A DNA stretch of 64,000 bases, taken from JANOSH01 sp031415695. GTDB taxonomy: Bacteria; Actinomycetota; Acidimicrobiia; Acidimicrobiales; Ilumatobacteraceae. Positions 32,899-41,305 of this stretch are shown one piece after another (within the stretch, counting starts at the first letter, position 1; every line of letters starts with the position of its first letter). The notes beneath the pieces were generated by a model. It was not told the DNA's origin. It ran no database searches and was given only the letters and a program-made list of their open reading frames with translations. Position numbers and translations under genes: made by a program. The stretch is taken from the NCBI GenBank assembly GCA_031415695.1, contig JANOSH010000047.1, forward strand, positions 248,001 to 312,000, written 5' to 3'.

Positions 32899-34107
32899 CT
32901 AACGTCTCACGACGGCGGCCGAAACATCAATCACGAAAACGCGACCGTGCTCCATTTTGAGGCCGAGCATGCCTTCTGGGGTCGCAACGAGCGAGTCGAA
33001 CACGAGCGGGTTCACAACGTCGTCGGTGGGCTTGAAGGTTTCAAGTAGACGAAGGTTGCCAGGCGTTCCAACGACGAACCCACCCGCGCCATAGTCGATC
33101 ATCACTATTCCGTCAGCGGATGCGATGAATAAGATCGACTCTGAAACGCGCCACTCTGCAGGCGTCTCCTCGACGGTGTAGTTCCACGTGGTTGGGTCAC
33201 TATTTGCGAGAGCGACACGAAAGATCTTGTGCACGACTCCCGTGGTTGTGACCGTGAGCGTGTCGTGATCAATGGCCGCTGCGACGTCCACAGCTGCATA
33301 CGGCATCCGCAGTGGTGTTGACCATTCGCACTGAACTGGATCGAAGCTGGCTATCGCAATTCCGACGCCTGGCTCACCGCGAATTCCCGTACTAGCCGGC
33401 GCAAAGACACCTATCGCTCTGCCGCCATTGGATGCCACAGCCCACGCTGTCGTAATCTGCTCGACCTCCGGGGACGGACATCGGGTCCATGCCGCATCCC
33501 CCAAAGCGAGCACATAGGTGTGCTTCCGGTCGACGGCAATCAAGCGGTTGGAAGCCCACACCAATCTTGGGGTTGGCTGTACCATCAGCCCCGCAGGAAC
33601 TGGCGGCAAGAGGGTCCACGAAGCAAGAGTCCGTTCGAGCAATGCCGCCTCGCCCCACTGGTTCATTACCACGACCCCATGGCCGATTCCGATACCTTTA
33701 GCGCGACCACCACGAACCGGCGCGGCCGGTAGCAGCGCCCACAGACCCGACGTCGGATCAAACGCCGCACCGTCGCTCAACCTGTTTGAAGTGTCGGCGG
33801 TGGCCGCCGACGTTTTGGACCCGCCCCACACCACCAACCTTTCGCCCGACCACACAACCGCTGGGATTCTGCTCACCGTGATGGGAGCACCAATCGTTCC
33901 CCAGCGTGGCACCAGGGGCGATGTGACCTTGGCGCTCGTTTGCGCAGGCACGTCGTCGGCGACACTTGTAGTCGTAGCAGGCACCATGCCAGTGACTGTC
34001 ACTGTCGACACGGAGGGCTCAACACGACGGGTGCCCGAGCAAGACATTGCAGCAGCTACAACGAGCGACCACCCGGCCCGCCAGGTACGTGTCCGCAGTT
34101 TCCCCAC
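32899..34107 (-). CDS. Lipoprotein with kelch/galactose-oxidase-like beta-propeller
   Basis: 402 aa. Basic N-terminus (KLRTRTWR), hydrophobic segment and lipobox AAAMSC, then a Thr/Val-rich tether. The remainder has repeated beta blades with VVWSGERLVVWGGSK, GAAFDPTSGLWALLP, RLVWASNRLIAVD and ASFDPVQCEWSTP, typical of kelch-like propellers. The GTG at 34107 gives a proper signal peptide; a TTG at 34146 is a weaker choice. Surface-exposed, ligand unknown. Confidence 0.72.
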   Translation of the reverse strand: MGKLRTRTWRAGWSLVVAAAMSCSGTRRVEPSVSTVTVTGMVPATTTSVADDVPAQTSAKVTSPLVPRWGTIGAPITVSRIPAVVWSGERLVVWGGSKTSAATADTSNRLSDGAAFDPTSGLWALLPAAPVRGGRAKGIGIGHGVVVMNQWGEAALLERTLASWTLLPPVPAGLMVQPTPRLVWASNRLIAVDRKHTYVLALGDAAWTRCPSPEVEQITTAWAVASNGGRAIGVFAPASTGIRGEPGVGIAIASFDPVQCEWSTPLRMPYAAVDVAAAIDHDTLTVTTTGVVHKIFRVALANSDPTTWNYTVEETPAEWRVSESILFIASADGIVMIDYGAGGFVVGTPGNLRLLETFKPTDDVVNPLVFDSLVATPEGMLGLKMEHGRVFVIDVSAAVVRR

Positions 34108-34179
34108 CGTTATGACCGCCTGCCCAGTCGGAGCTGCAAGGTGCAACTACGACAAGCGTTTCAGTCGGCTAAGCCAGCG

Positions 34180-34701
34180 TCAAGATCCCTCGAGTTGCTT
34201 GCGCATGGCGATACGCGGCAACACCTCAATACCCGCCCGACGTTCCGACGCCACCAGGGCGGTCAGCTCCGGTCCCCAACGCGCCTCGGGAAGCTCGACG
34301 AAGCCGAGTCGGCGGTAGTACGGCCCGTTCCAGGGCACATCACGAAACGTCGTCAACGTGATCGAGGGCATCTCGTTGGCGAGCGTCCAGTTGCAGGCTT
34401 GATCGATCAGTTGACGACCAATGCCATATCCTGCCGCCTCGGCGATGGTGCTGACCTGGTCGAGATGACCTTCACCGTCAACCATAGAAGCAATGGCGTA
34501 ACCAACACCGAGCCCCTCGCCAGATTCGGCAATCCAGGCAGTCCCGCTGTCGATATGGGCGACAAGAAGCTCTGGAGCCGGAGGGTCGTCATCGGCAATT
34601 GAATCAAGGCCGATCGTGCGAAACATGTCGCCAGCATCCACCTCGATGGCCTGCATTCGAGCCACGTCGTCAAGTGTGGCAGGTCGAATATGTACGTGCA
34701 T
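34180..34701 (-). CDS. GNAT-family acetyltransferase
   Basis: 173 aa. HVHIRPATLDDVARMQAIEV opens the GNAT fold; the acetyl-CoA pyrophosphate loop region is LDQVSTIAEAAGYGIGRQLI, followed by ITLTTFRDVPWNGPYYRRLGF, a classical motif B/Tyr end. The ATG at 34701 is chosen by domain start; an in-frame region upstream to 34815 covers a 20-bp repeat and is not protein-like. Substrate unknown. Confidence 0.85.
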   Translation of the reverse strand: MHVHIRPATLDDVARMQAIEVDAGDMFRTIGLDSIADDDPPAPELLVAHIDSGTAWIAESGEGLGVGYAIASMVDGEGHLDQVSTIAEAAGYGIGRQLIDQACNWTLANEMPSITLTTFRDVPWNGPYYRRLGFVELPEARWGPELTALVASERRAGIEVLPRIAMRKQLEGS

Positions 34702-34781
34702 GCGATCAATCCCAACCTGACCAACTGGATCAACGGACAGCAAGAACTTAGCTTCCGGGACGGCATCGCAGTGGCCGATTC

Positions 34782-34830
34782 GTGCCCGCCAACAAATCCC
34801 TGTGCCCGCCAACAAATCCCTGTGCCCGCC
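34782..34830. repeat. 20-bp tandem repeat, about 2.5 copies
   Basis: GTGCCCGCCAACAAATCCCT occurs at 34782-34801 and 34802-34821, followed by the first 9 bases again (34822-34830). It lies in the 184-bp region between the GNAT start and the DUF222 gene stop. No other feature is seen there. Confidence 0.9.
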
Positions 34831-34885
34831 GACCTCGCCAACCGACCGCCCGCCCGCGCAGACTACTTCAGGCGCAGGCAGCTAG

Positions 34886-36085
34886 TTACGCGAGGAGTGG
34901 GTAGTGGTGTCCGGGTGGGTGGCTGACGAGGGTGTTGTTGGTGGGGGTGGTGACGGTGAGTACGCCGTCGGGGGTCATCGAAGCGTCCCAGCCCGGTTTG
35001 TGGATCAGGTGATGATGGCGGCTACATAGAAAGGCGAGGTTTGTAATGTCGGTGGGTCCGTCGTTGGCACGATGTTTGAGGTGGTGGACTTCTGTCCAGA
35101 TACCGGGCCGGTCGCATCCGCGGAATCGGCAGTGCCGGTCGCGTACAAGTATCCGCTTGTAGAGGCTGGGTGGGATGAAGTCTTTGCCGCTGCCGTAATG
35201 CAATGGTTCGTTGCGATGCCCGATCAGGATGGGGGCGATGTTGGCGTCGCACATCATGGTTTGAATCGTTGCCTGATCAAACACGGTCCCGGCAGGGGTT
35301 TGCCCGACGTTGTGGTTGAGGTCGTTCAACGTCATGACAACGATCATCTCGGCCGAACGTCGCCCGGTGGTGGTGAATCCTTGGATGATCATGCGTGCCA
35401 TCTCAACCAACGCGTCAGCCATTTTTTGGCTGTGAACCCGGATTGGTTCACCGGGCAGATCGGGTGTGATGAGAGAACGCAACGCGGCTTGCACCACATT
35501 GCCGGTTTCAGCCGAGAAATGAAGATCACCATGCCACGTACCATCGGATTGTTGGTTGAGATGAACCCGGTCGACATGCTCACGTTCTTCAGGCTCAGCC
35601 GGCAAATTCGGGTCAGCGTCTGCGGCAGCAACCGCAGCGGCGTGAGCACGAGCAGCCCATGTACGCATCGCCGTCGTCAACTCCGTAATAGACAACGGTG
35701 CCAAAAGCGGCACCAACTCGACCTCAGCATCAACAAACGCACCAACGTTACGGTCGCTGACATTGGCGACGATGACCTGAACCTGAGCGTGCGTGAGAAC
35801 ACCGCCACGTAACGCGTCGAACGTGACCGGCAACTCACGTAACCGCCGCAACGTCCGCGTCAGAACGTGCGCTTCAGGACGCGACCGCCCAGCGTGTGTG
35901 ACAAGCCACGCCGGTAACGACACGGCACCATCGAGATCCCACAACCCGGCCGTATCAAACACATTCAACACAGTGAACGCACGAGCCAACAGCTGGTCGG
36001 CAACCGCGAACAGACGCGTGATCTCACCACCATCAACCGATAGTTCAAGATCACCCACAACCTGTTCCAGGAGCGCTAACGACAT
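34886..36085 (-). CDS. DUF222 domain protein with C-terminal HNH endonuclease
   Basis: 399 aa. The N-terminal DUF222/13E12-type helical domain (residues ~10-290) is followed by an HNH nuclease module: RHCRFRGCDRPGIWTEVHHL supplies the zinc/His residues and CSRHHHLIHKPGW ends it. These genes are multicopy in actinobacteria and behave like selfish nuclease elements. A TACGCT -10 box lies 7-12 nt before the ATG. The upstream side is an AT-rich stretch with inverted repeats. Confidence 0.92.
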   Translation of the reverse strand: MSLALLEQVVGDLELSVDGGEITRLFAVADQLLARAFTVLNVFDTAGLWDLDGAVSLPAWLVTHAGRSRPEAHVLTRTLRRLRELPVTFDALRGGVLTHAQVQVIVANVSDRNVGAFVDAEVELVPLLAPLSITELTTAMRTWAARAHAAAVAAADADPNLPAEPEEREHVDRVHLNQQSDGTWHGDLHFSAETGNVVQAALRSLITPDLPGEPIRVHSQKMADALVEMARMIIQGFTTTGRRSAEMIVVMTLNDLNHNVGQTPAGTVFDQATIQTMMCDANIAPILIGHRNEPLHYGSGKDFIPPSLYKRILVRDRHCRFRGCDRPGIWTEVHHLKHRANDGPTDITNLAFLCSRHHHLIHKPGWDASMTPDGVLTVTTPTNNTLVSHPPGHHYPLLA

Positions 36086-36091
36086 ACCTCA

Positions 36092-36097
36092 AGCGTA
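36092..36097 (-). promoter_or_regulatory. -10 box of a leaderless promoter
   Basis: TACGCT on the minus strand at -12 to -7 from the ATG at 36085. Confidence 0.5.
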
Positions 36098-36237
36098 CAC
36101 CCGTACCCACACTAGTACAATATATAAAACACTCTGTTCCGGCGAATATTAGTTGAATATACCTCAACTAGTGATGGCGACAGTGCGGTCCCATATGCCA
36201 CGCGCTCGGTGTCCTCGTAGTCTTCCCAACGCACGAA
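36098..36237. other. AT-rich intergenic stretch with a 7-bp inverted repeat
   Basis: Between the DUF222 gene and the next minus-strand frame. It includes an AT-rich run (36110-36135) and the inverted repeat TAGTTGA (36150-36156) / TCAACTA (36164-36170), plus ACTAGT hexamers. Base composition is clearly below the window's average GC. It may mark the edge of an inserted DUF222 element or hold an operator; no protein is supported. Confidence 0.45.
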
Positions 36238-36465
36238 TTAGCCCCAGCACAGCTCAAGCATGGCCACCGCGCAATTGTTGTATTCGTCGACACCATCGAG
36301 ACTAGGAAGGAACGAGCGAAGACGCATCGCTGTAAGGAGAATAACCTTGGTGGCGTGTGGGGATTGCCCGAAAAACCGGCCCTCTCCCACCTCGAAGGCG
36401 CGTCTTATGCCAGGTTCGGCGCAGATTGGCCTTTGCGGTGGCACAGGACCATTTAGCCACGACAT
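36238..36465 (-). CDS. Possible small or fragmentary gene (75 aa)
   Basis: An open frame with protein-like composition, especially its second half (VILLTAMRLRSFLPSLDGVD, AVAMLELCWG). It has no clear ribosome site or leaderless box and no recognised family. It could be the 3' remnant of a longer gene disturbed near the DUF222 element, or a chance frame. The rest of the 460-bp gap to 36545 shows nothing else supportable. Confidence 0.3.
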   Translation of the reverse strand: MSWLNGPVPPQRPICAEPGIRRAFEVGEGRFFGQSPHATKVILLTAMRLRSFLPSLDGVDEYNNCAVAMLELCWG

Positions 36466-36545
36466 ACCACCGTTTCTCTACTATCGCGGCGGCCCTTGGC
36501 CACGACAATCGTCGAGCAGAACCTGTCCGAACGGCCACCGAGCGC

Positions 36546-37631
36546 CTAGTCGAACAGTTCGCCCACACCAAGCAGCAGGGCGAGGTTGAAGCCACGCGCA
36601 ACCCATTTTTTCGTGAGCGCGGCAGCCCGGCCGTCGCCGGCTTCCGAGAAGTCGAACGTTCCGATGAGCGACAGGGGACCGGACAGAAGGTACGCCGCCT
36701 GTTCGGTCGCCGCTTTGCGCAGATCATCGAAGTCCCACACCACACCATTGTCGCCTAAGGACCGGTGATAGCGCCGCAGCAGATTCTCGGTATTGGCGTT
36801 CTGTTCCGCCGGGTCCATAGATGTGGCCAGCAGCCACACGACGTCATAGATGCCGCGGCACCGAAGGGAGAGCTGCCAATCGATCAGCGCAAAGTCGTCG
36901 GTACCGTCGACAAAGAACAGGTTGTCGAGCCGGGCGTCTCCATGCACAAACGTGCGAGGTCCAGCGGCGCAGCGATGAAGAATGTCGACGAAGTTGGCAT
37001 CGACTTTGCGGGCCATTTCGAGCGAGCCTGCCGGTAAATCAGCCACGAGCGGGGGGAGGGCTGCGACGCCCGCCGAAACGATGGGAGGTACGGCTGCCAC
37101 ATAGATAGGCGCATCCTGAGCAGGTAGCCAATCGAGGCTGGCGAGCGTGTCGGACTCCCACCATGTGGCGTGAAACGCCGCCAAGCCATCGATGATGCTG
37201 ATGGCGCGAAGCGGCGCTAGGCCAGCGAGTTGGTCGCCGGCCTCCATGTGGCCGAGGTCTTCAAGGAGCAGTAGGAATTCGCCCGCTTCGGCGTTGCTGA
37301 CCGACAGATAGCACTGCGGCACCCGGAACGTGACGGTCGGCGCGATGTCGTCGTAGAAACGGTTCTCACGTTCGTACAACTTCAAAATGAGGCCTACGTT
37401 GCGATTCGCCTCGGCATCGGTGGGCATCTTTGCAATGACGGTTGCAGGTGCGCCCGAGCCACCGTCGACGGTGAGGTGCAGCCGTGTGATGATCCCAAAC
37501 ACCCCGACACCAACGCCGATGTCTTGACACCGAACGGCACTGATAACACCGCCCCCAAGGACACCCGCAAGTGCCCCGTTGAGATAGTCCGTGGTCAGTT
37601 CAGCAACAGTTTGAGGGATCTCTAGCGACAT
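36546..37631 (-). CDS. Phosphotransferase-family (EcKinase-like) protein
   Basis: 361-aa kinase-fold protein: TVIAKMPTDAEANRNVGLIL, LLLLEDLGHMEAGDQLAG, catalytic loop FVHGDARLDNLFF and metal site LIDWQLSLRCRGIYDVVWLL. The layout is of the ecdysteroid-kinase-like/APH group rather than aminoglycoside kinases. A TAGGTT box is at -14 to -9 from the ATG, so the leader is absent or 1-2 nt. Actinobacteria often keep such kinases among lipid-degradation genes, which fits the DUF35/thiolase operon next door. Substrate unknown. Confidence 0.82.
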   Translation of the reverse strand: MSLEIPQTVAELTTDYLNGALAGVLGGGVISAVRCQDIGVGVGVFGIITRLHLTVDGGSGAPATVIAKMPTDAEANRNVGLILKLYERENRFYDDIAPTVTFRVPQCYLSVSNAEAGEFLLLLEDLGHMEAGDQLAGLAPLRAISIIDGLAAFHATWWESDTLASLDWLPAQDAPIYVAAVPPIVSAGVAALPPLVADLPAGSLEMARKVDANFVDILHRCAAGPRTFVHGDARLDNLFFVDGTDDFALIDWQLSLRCRGIYDVVWLLATSMDPAEQNANTENLLRRYHRSLGDNGVVWDFDDLRKAATEQAAYLLSGPLSLIGTFDFSEAGDGRAAALTKKWVARGFNLALLLGVGELFD

Positions 37632-37719
37632 ACGCCCGAAACCTAGGACAACGCCCGCTTCGATGGCGTATTGATCGCGCGGTTAGATTCGTACCACCAC
37701 GCTACGGAGGTACAGCTAC

Positions 37720-38151
37720 TTGAGCACCGAGATACCAATCACCACAGGAATCTTCACCTGGCCATCGGACTCCCCAAGGCTGTTGGGAAGCCGATGTGTG
37801 AGCTGCGACAACCACATGTTCCCCACCCAAAGCGGGTGCAACCGGTGCCCGTCGGTCGAAACCGAAACCGTCGAACTCGGCAATCGCGGCACGCTCTGGA
37901 CCTGGACCGTGCAAGCCTTTCCCCCTAAAGCGCCGCCATATCAAGGCGAAGTCGACCCCAAGAAGTTCAAAGCGTACGGCGTTGGCTATATCGAACTGCC
38001 AGGCCAAGTAAAAGTCGAGGCCCGGCTCACCGAGGCCGACCCGGCAAAACTGAAGATCGGTATGGAAATGGAGATGGTGATGATTCCATTACGCACCGAC
38101 AACGATGGCAACACGGTAATGACCTACGCATTCGCGCCCGTCGGCGCCTGA
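37720..38151 (+). CDS. DUF35 OB-fold/zinc-ribbon acyl-CoA-binding protein
   Basis: 143 aa: zinc ribbon CVSCDNHMFPTQSGCNRC (residues ~26-43) then an OB-fold (GTLWTWTVQAFPPKAPPYQG, YGVGYIELPGQVKVEARL). DUF35 partners bind acyl-CoA thioesters and pair with SCP2-type thiolases, as in ChsH2-DUF35/Ltp2 retroaldolases for steroid side chains. A TTG start is chosen because a perfect GGAGG lies 9 nt upstream. The thiolase follows after 15 bp. Confidence 0.88.
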   Translation: MSTEIPITTGIFTWPSDSPRLLGSRCVSCDNHMFPTQSGCNRCPSVETETVELGNRGTLWTWTVQAFPPKAPPYQGEVDPKKFKAYGVGYIELPGQVKVEARLTEADPAKLKIGMEMEMVMIPLRTDNDGNTVMTYAFAPVGA

Positions 38152-38166
38152 GAAGGGAACACAATC

Positions 38167-39321
38167 ATGGCAAGCAGCGATGACGTCGCAATCGTAGGCA
38201 TTGGAATGCACCCCTTTGGGCGAACCGAAGGCGTCTCGGGGATGGACCAGGGCGTTGCCGCGGTACGAGCCGCATGCACCGACGCCGGTGTGGCCTGGTC
38301 CGATATGCAGTTCGCCGTTGGCGGCTCGATGGCCGCAGGCGCACCCGACACCATGGTCAGCAAACTCGGTCTCACCGGGTTGCAGTTCATCAACGTGATG
38401 AACGGCTGCGCCACTGGTGGCTCGGCCTTGTTCTCGGCATACAACACCATCAAGTCGGGAATGTACGACCTTGGCATCGCTATCGGGTTCGACAAGCACG
38501 AACGAGGCGCGTTCCGGGTCGATACCAAGGGCGCCAACGGTGTCGACTGGTACGGCGGCACCGGCCTAGCGCTCACCACCCAGTTCTTCGGCATGAAGAT
38601 AAACCGCTACATGGAGACGTATGGCATCAGCCATTCCACCCTCGGCAAGGTGTCGGAAAAGGCGTTCCGCAACGGCAGCCTCAACGAGAACGCATGGCGC
38701 CGTAAGCCGCTCAGCGAAGCCGAAGTGCTCGAGTCCACCATGTTGTCGTACCCCCTCACGCAGTACATGTTCTGCTCGCCCGCCGAAGGTGGCGTTGCCC
38801 TCATTCTTTCCCGCGCCGACAAAGCCCACCTCTACACCGATAAGCCCATCTTCTTAAAGGCCGCAGCCATCCGTTCACGTCGCTTTGGCAGCTTTGAAGT
38901 TTTGGCACCATCGCTGTCACTGGAACATTCGGCCGGGCCTACCATCGACGCGTCGAAAGCAGCGTTTGAGATGGCAGGCGTGGGCCCTAGCGACATCGAC
39001 GTGGCGCAGTTGCAAGACACCGAGTCCGGCGCAGAGATCATGCACATGGCCGAAAACGGATTCTGCGAACACGGCGAGCAAGAGCGCATGATCCAGCACG
39101 GTGAAACGGAAATCACCGGTCGACTTCCGGTCAACACCGACGGCGGCTGTCTTGCCAACGGTGAACCCATCGGCGCATCGGGCCTACGCCAGGTCTACGA
39201 AAACGTGTTGCAACTGCAAGGCCGTGCCGGCGCCCGTCAGGTGCCCAATAACCCCAAACTGGCGTACACGCACGTATACGGCGCCCCTGGCATCTCGGGT
39301 GTCACCATCTTGAGCACCTGA
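38167..39321 (+). CDS. SCP2/Ltp2-type thiolase-fold protein
   Basis: 384 aa of the lipid-transfer-protein/acetyl-CoA acetyltransferase-like thiolase group. Start DDVAIVGIGMHPFGRTEGV; Cys81 in VMNGCATGGSALF occupies the nucleophile region; TDGGCLANGEPIGASGLRQV and AYTHVYGAPGISG are at the end. With the DUF35 gene directly upstream it probably forms a heteromeric retroaldolase or condensing enzyme on CoA thioesters. Good GAAGGGA ribosome site. Whether it acts as a thiolase or an aldolase cannot be settled by reading. Confidence 0.88.
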   Translation: MASSDDVAIVGIGMHPFGRTEGVSGMDQGVAAVRAACTDAGVAWSDMQFAVGGSMAAGAPDTMVSKLGLTGLQFINVMNGCATGGSALFSAYNTIKSGMYDLGIAIGFDKHERGAFRVDTKGANGVDWYGGTGLALTTQFFGMKINRYMETYGISHSTLGKVSEKAFRNGSLNENAWRRKPLSEAEVLESTMLSYPLTQYMFCSPAEGGVALILSRADKAHLYTDKPIFLKAAAIRSRRFGSFEVLAPSLSLEHSAGPTIDASKAAFEMAGVGPSDIDVAQLQDTESGAEIMHMAENGFCEHGEQERMIQHGETEITGRLPVNTDGGCLANGEPIGASGLRQVYENVLQLQGRAGARQVPNNPKLAYTHVYGAPGISGVTILST

Positions 39322-39328
39322 CCCAGGT

Positions 39329-39796
39329 ATGGCCCGCATCGACAACCAGTTCCACTACGGGATTCGTGTACCCGACATCGAGGCCACGATGGCCGACATG
39401 TCGGCTGGGTTAGGGGTGTCATGGTGCCAGTTACAAGAACGCAACCAGCCGGTGTGGACCCCCGACAAGGGGGCGCACACCGTTGAGTTGCGGTTCACGT
39501 ACTCGATGGATGGCCCTATGCATATCGAACTGCTGCAGGGCGCTTCCGGAAGCATCTGGAATGGTGACGACCGTACGGGCATGCACCACACCGGCATCTG
39601 GTGCGACAGCGTTGCCGAATCGACCGAGCAGATGATTGGCGCCGGGTGGACGCTCTTGGCCGCCAGCCTTCCGCCCGAACAAGGGTACGGGGCCTTCGCC
39701 TACGTGCAATCTCCCGACGGGCTGATTGTCGAGCCGGTCACCAGCGCAGCCAAACCAATGTTCGACCGCTGGTTCGCCGGAGGCCCGCTCGGCTAG
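39329..39796 (+). CDS. VOC-superfamily protein
   Basis: 155 aa with paired beta-alpha-beta-beta-beta modules: NQFHYGIRVPDIEATMADMS, MHIELLQGASGSIW, GMHHTGIWCDSVAESTEQM and a final FAYVQSPDGLIVEPV. Metal-ligand candidates are the His of FHYG, Glu of HIEL, His of MHHTG and Glu of VEPV, consistent with a metalloenzyme. It starts 7 nt after the thiolase stop and probably acts on the same pathway (epimerase or lyase). Confidence 0.83.
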   Translation: MARIDNQFHYGIRVPDIEATMADMSAGLGVSWCQLQERNQPVWTPDKGAHTVELRFTYSMDGPMHIELLQGASGSIWNGDDRTGMHHTGIWCDSVAESTEQMIGAGWTLLAASLPPEQGYGAFAYVQSPDGLIVEPVTSAAKPMFDRWFAGGPLG

Positions 39797-39806
39797 AACG
39801 CTTCGG

Positions 39807-40214
39807 CTAGTGCGTGTGGGCGAGTGAAATTGCCCGCAGGCGACGAGCCAACACCGGAAGCATGCGCCGAGCAATAACAGGCGACTTGTCGAGCAGCGCA
39901 TTGAACTCCTGCGAGCTGGCGACGAGAATCTGCATGTCGGTTATTGCCGTGACGGTGGCTGTTCGTGGGCCGTTGTCGAGGATAGATACCTCGCCTTGGA
40001 AATCGCCGGGGCCCACCTTGGCAATCTCGTGACCGGCTCGGGTTACCGATGCCGTTCCCGACACAATGACGACGAGTTCGTGTCCGATTTGACCCTCACG
40101 CGCCAGGACAGTTCCGGCCGGAACTGCGATCTCGGTCGTGAGCTTGTCGACGGCCTTGAGCTCCTTTTCTGTGAGCTCGGCAAACAGCGGAATCGATGAC
40201 AACGAGTTGGACAT
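39807..40214 (-). CDS. Cyclic-nucleotide-binding domain protein
   Basis: 135 aa, essentially one cNMP-binding beta-roll: IPLFAELTEKELKAVDKLTT, VPAGTVLAREGQIGHELVVI, GDFQGEVSILDNGPRTATVT (phosphate-binding cassette with Gly-Glu and Arg) and FNALLDKSPVIARRM. No DNA-binding domain is present, so it is a stand-alone sensor or regulatory subunit. It has its own leaderless -10 (TATTGT) although it lies 44 bp after the desaturase gene. Confidence 0.88.
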   Translation of the reverse strand: MSNSLSSIPLFAELTEKELKAVDKLTTEIAVPAGTVLAREGQIGHELVVIVSGTASVTRAGHEIAKVGPGDFQGEVSILDNGPRTATVTAITDMQILVASSQEFNALLDKSPVIARRMLPVLARRLRAISLAHTH

Positions 40215-40220
40215 GGGCGC

Positions 40221-40226
40221 ACAATA
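40221..40226 (-). promoter_or_regulatory. -10 box of a leaderless promoter
   Basis: TATTGT on the minus strand at -12 to -7 from the ATG at 40214. Confidence 0.55.
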
Positions 40227-40258
40227 CAACTGCGTGGGACTGATGCGTACACCCAGGC

Positions 40259-40921
40259 TCAAACGTCGCGTTGCGGGTGTCGCGCTGCGCCGCGCAGCAC
40301 GACCGCGCTAGCCGACTCGGGAAGCGTGCCCAGTAGGCGGTCGCCGAGTGTTGTGGTGACACCAAACCAGTTCTGCTCGTTGCGGAAATGGTGGAGCCGA
40401 TGGTTCGTGCGCAGCTCGGCAAACCGACGGCTGCGGGGCCGCACCGAAGTGTGAACGAGTAGGTGAATCCACTCATAGAGGCCGAGACCAACGTATCCGA
40501 GTGCAAGCGTTGACCACATAGCCTGGTGGCGCTGTCGGCCCGCTGGCACCAGCCGGCTCAGTCCAACTACATAGCCGCCAATCAGCACGATGGCGTTAGC
40601 AGCGTATGGTGTTCCGAGAAGCGCCCCCGGCACGCTGTCAGGCTCCTCGTGATGCCCGCGGTGACCCGCGGCCATGTCGATCGTTCGCCCAGCAACGGTA
40701 CGTGGCGGTTGATGGAGCACATACCGGTGCAGCGTCCATTCGGTGACACCTTGGGTACCGGCCACGAAAGCGACGGCGAACAGGTCAGCGAGGCCGAGGC
40801 GACCGTGGCGTCGCCGACCGACCAGCGACCCGGCGACAGCGGCGCCAATCATCCACCCCGATGAGTGACGCGACCATTCGCGCAACACGGCAGTTCGAGT
40901 GGTGAGCAGACGAGCCGACAC
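40259..40921 (-). CDS. Sterol-desaturase/fatty-acid-hydroxylase-family membrane protein
   Basis: 220 aa with about four hydrophobic segments and the di-iron histidine boxes: HRYVLH, HRGHHEEPD, WIHLLVH and NHRLHHFRNEQNWFGV. The family inserts oxygen into or desaturates lipids, carotenoids and sterols; the short length with TLGDRLLGTLP at the end resembles bacterial fatty-acid or carotenoid hydroxylases. GTG start with a TAGCCT -10 box (leaderless). Substrate unknown. Confidence 0.87.
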   Translation of the reverse strand: MSARLLTTRTAVLREWSRHSSGWMIGAAVAGSLVGRRRHGRLGLADLFAVAFVAGTQGVTEWTLHRYVLHQPPRTVAGRTIDMAAGHRGHHEEPDSVPGALLGTPYAANAIVLIGGYVVGLSRLVPAGRQRHQAMWSTLALGYVGLGLYEWIHLLVHTSVRPRSRRFAELRTNHRLHHFRNEQNWFGVTTTLGDRLLGTLPESASAVVLRGAARHPQRDV

Positions 40922-40927
40922 AGGACC

Positions 40928-40933
40928 AGGCTA
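40928..40933 (-). promoter_or_regulatory. -10 box of a leaderless promoter
   Basis: TAGCCT on the minus strand at -12 to -7 from the GTG at 40921. Confidence 0.55.
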
Positions 40934-41052
40934 GCGGCGCAGCAGTTCCAGGCTGACGCGCCCATCTCGATCTCAAGATGGGACTGCTCGCTATCGGTAG
41001 TGCGGCTGTACCGCTCGACGGGCAGACGTGCTCACCTCGCCAACTATCCCCC

Positions 41053-41094
41053 ACACCGTGGCGCCGATTCGCTGTCGATTCGGCGCCACGGTGT
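41053..41094. repeat. Strong hairpin (15-bp perfect stem)
   Basis: Arms 41053-41067 and 41080-41094 (ACACCGTGGCGCCGA and its complement) with a 12-nt loop. No T-tract follows on either strand, so it is not a standard terminator. It sits in the 384-bp gap between the desaturase and the 41306 gene; the rest of that gap shows only a GGGAGG ribosome site at its end. Confidence 0.75.
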
Positions 41095-41305
41095 TCGGGA
41101 CAGGTTCGGCGGGACGGAAGCTTCACGAGCCGACGGGGGTCACGACCCCATGTGGGTCCGGTCCGGGCCACTGTTATTGGATTGGGCAGCCATTCCCGGT
41201 GAGGGATCACCCACTGTCAGAACTATCGCGTACCCCCTCGTCAGACTGCAGGTACGCCGCTGATCTTGCTCCGGCGCAGCTTTCCATCAACCGGGAGGAC
41301 GTCAC

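Noticed and set aside
35072..35812. 246-codon frame opposite the DUF222-HNH gene
   Set aside because: Antisense shadow; the minus strand has clear DUF222 and HNH motifs.
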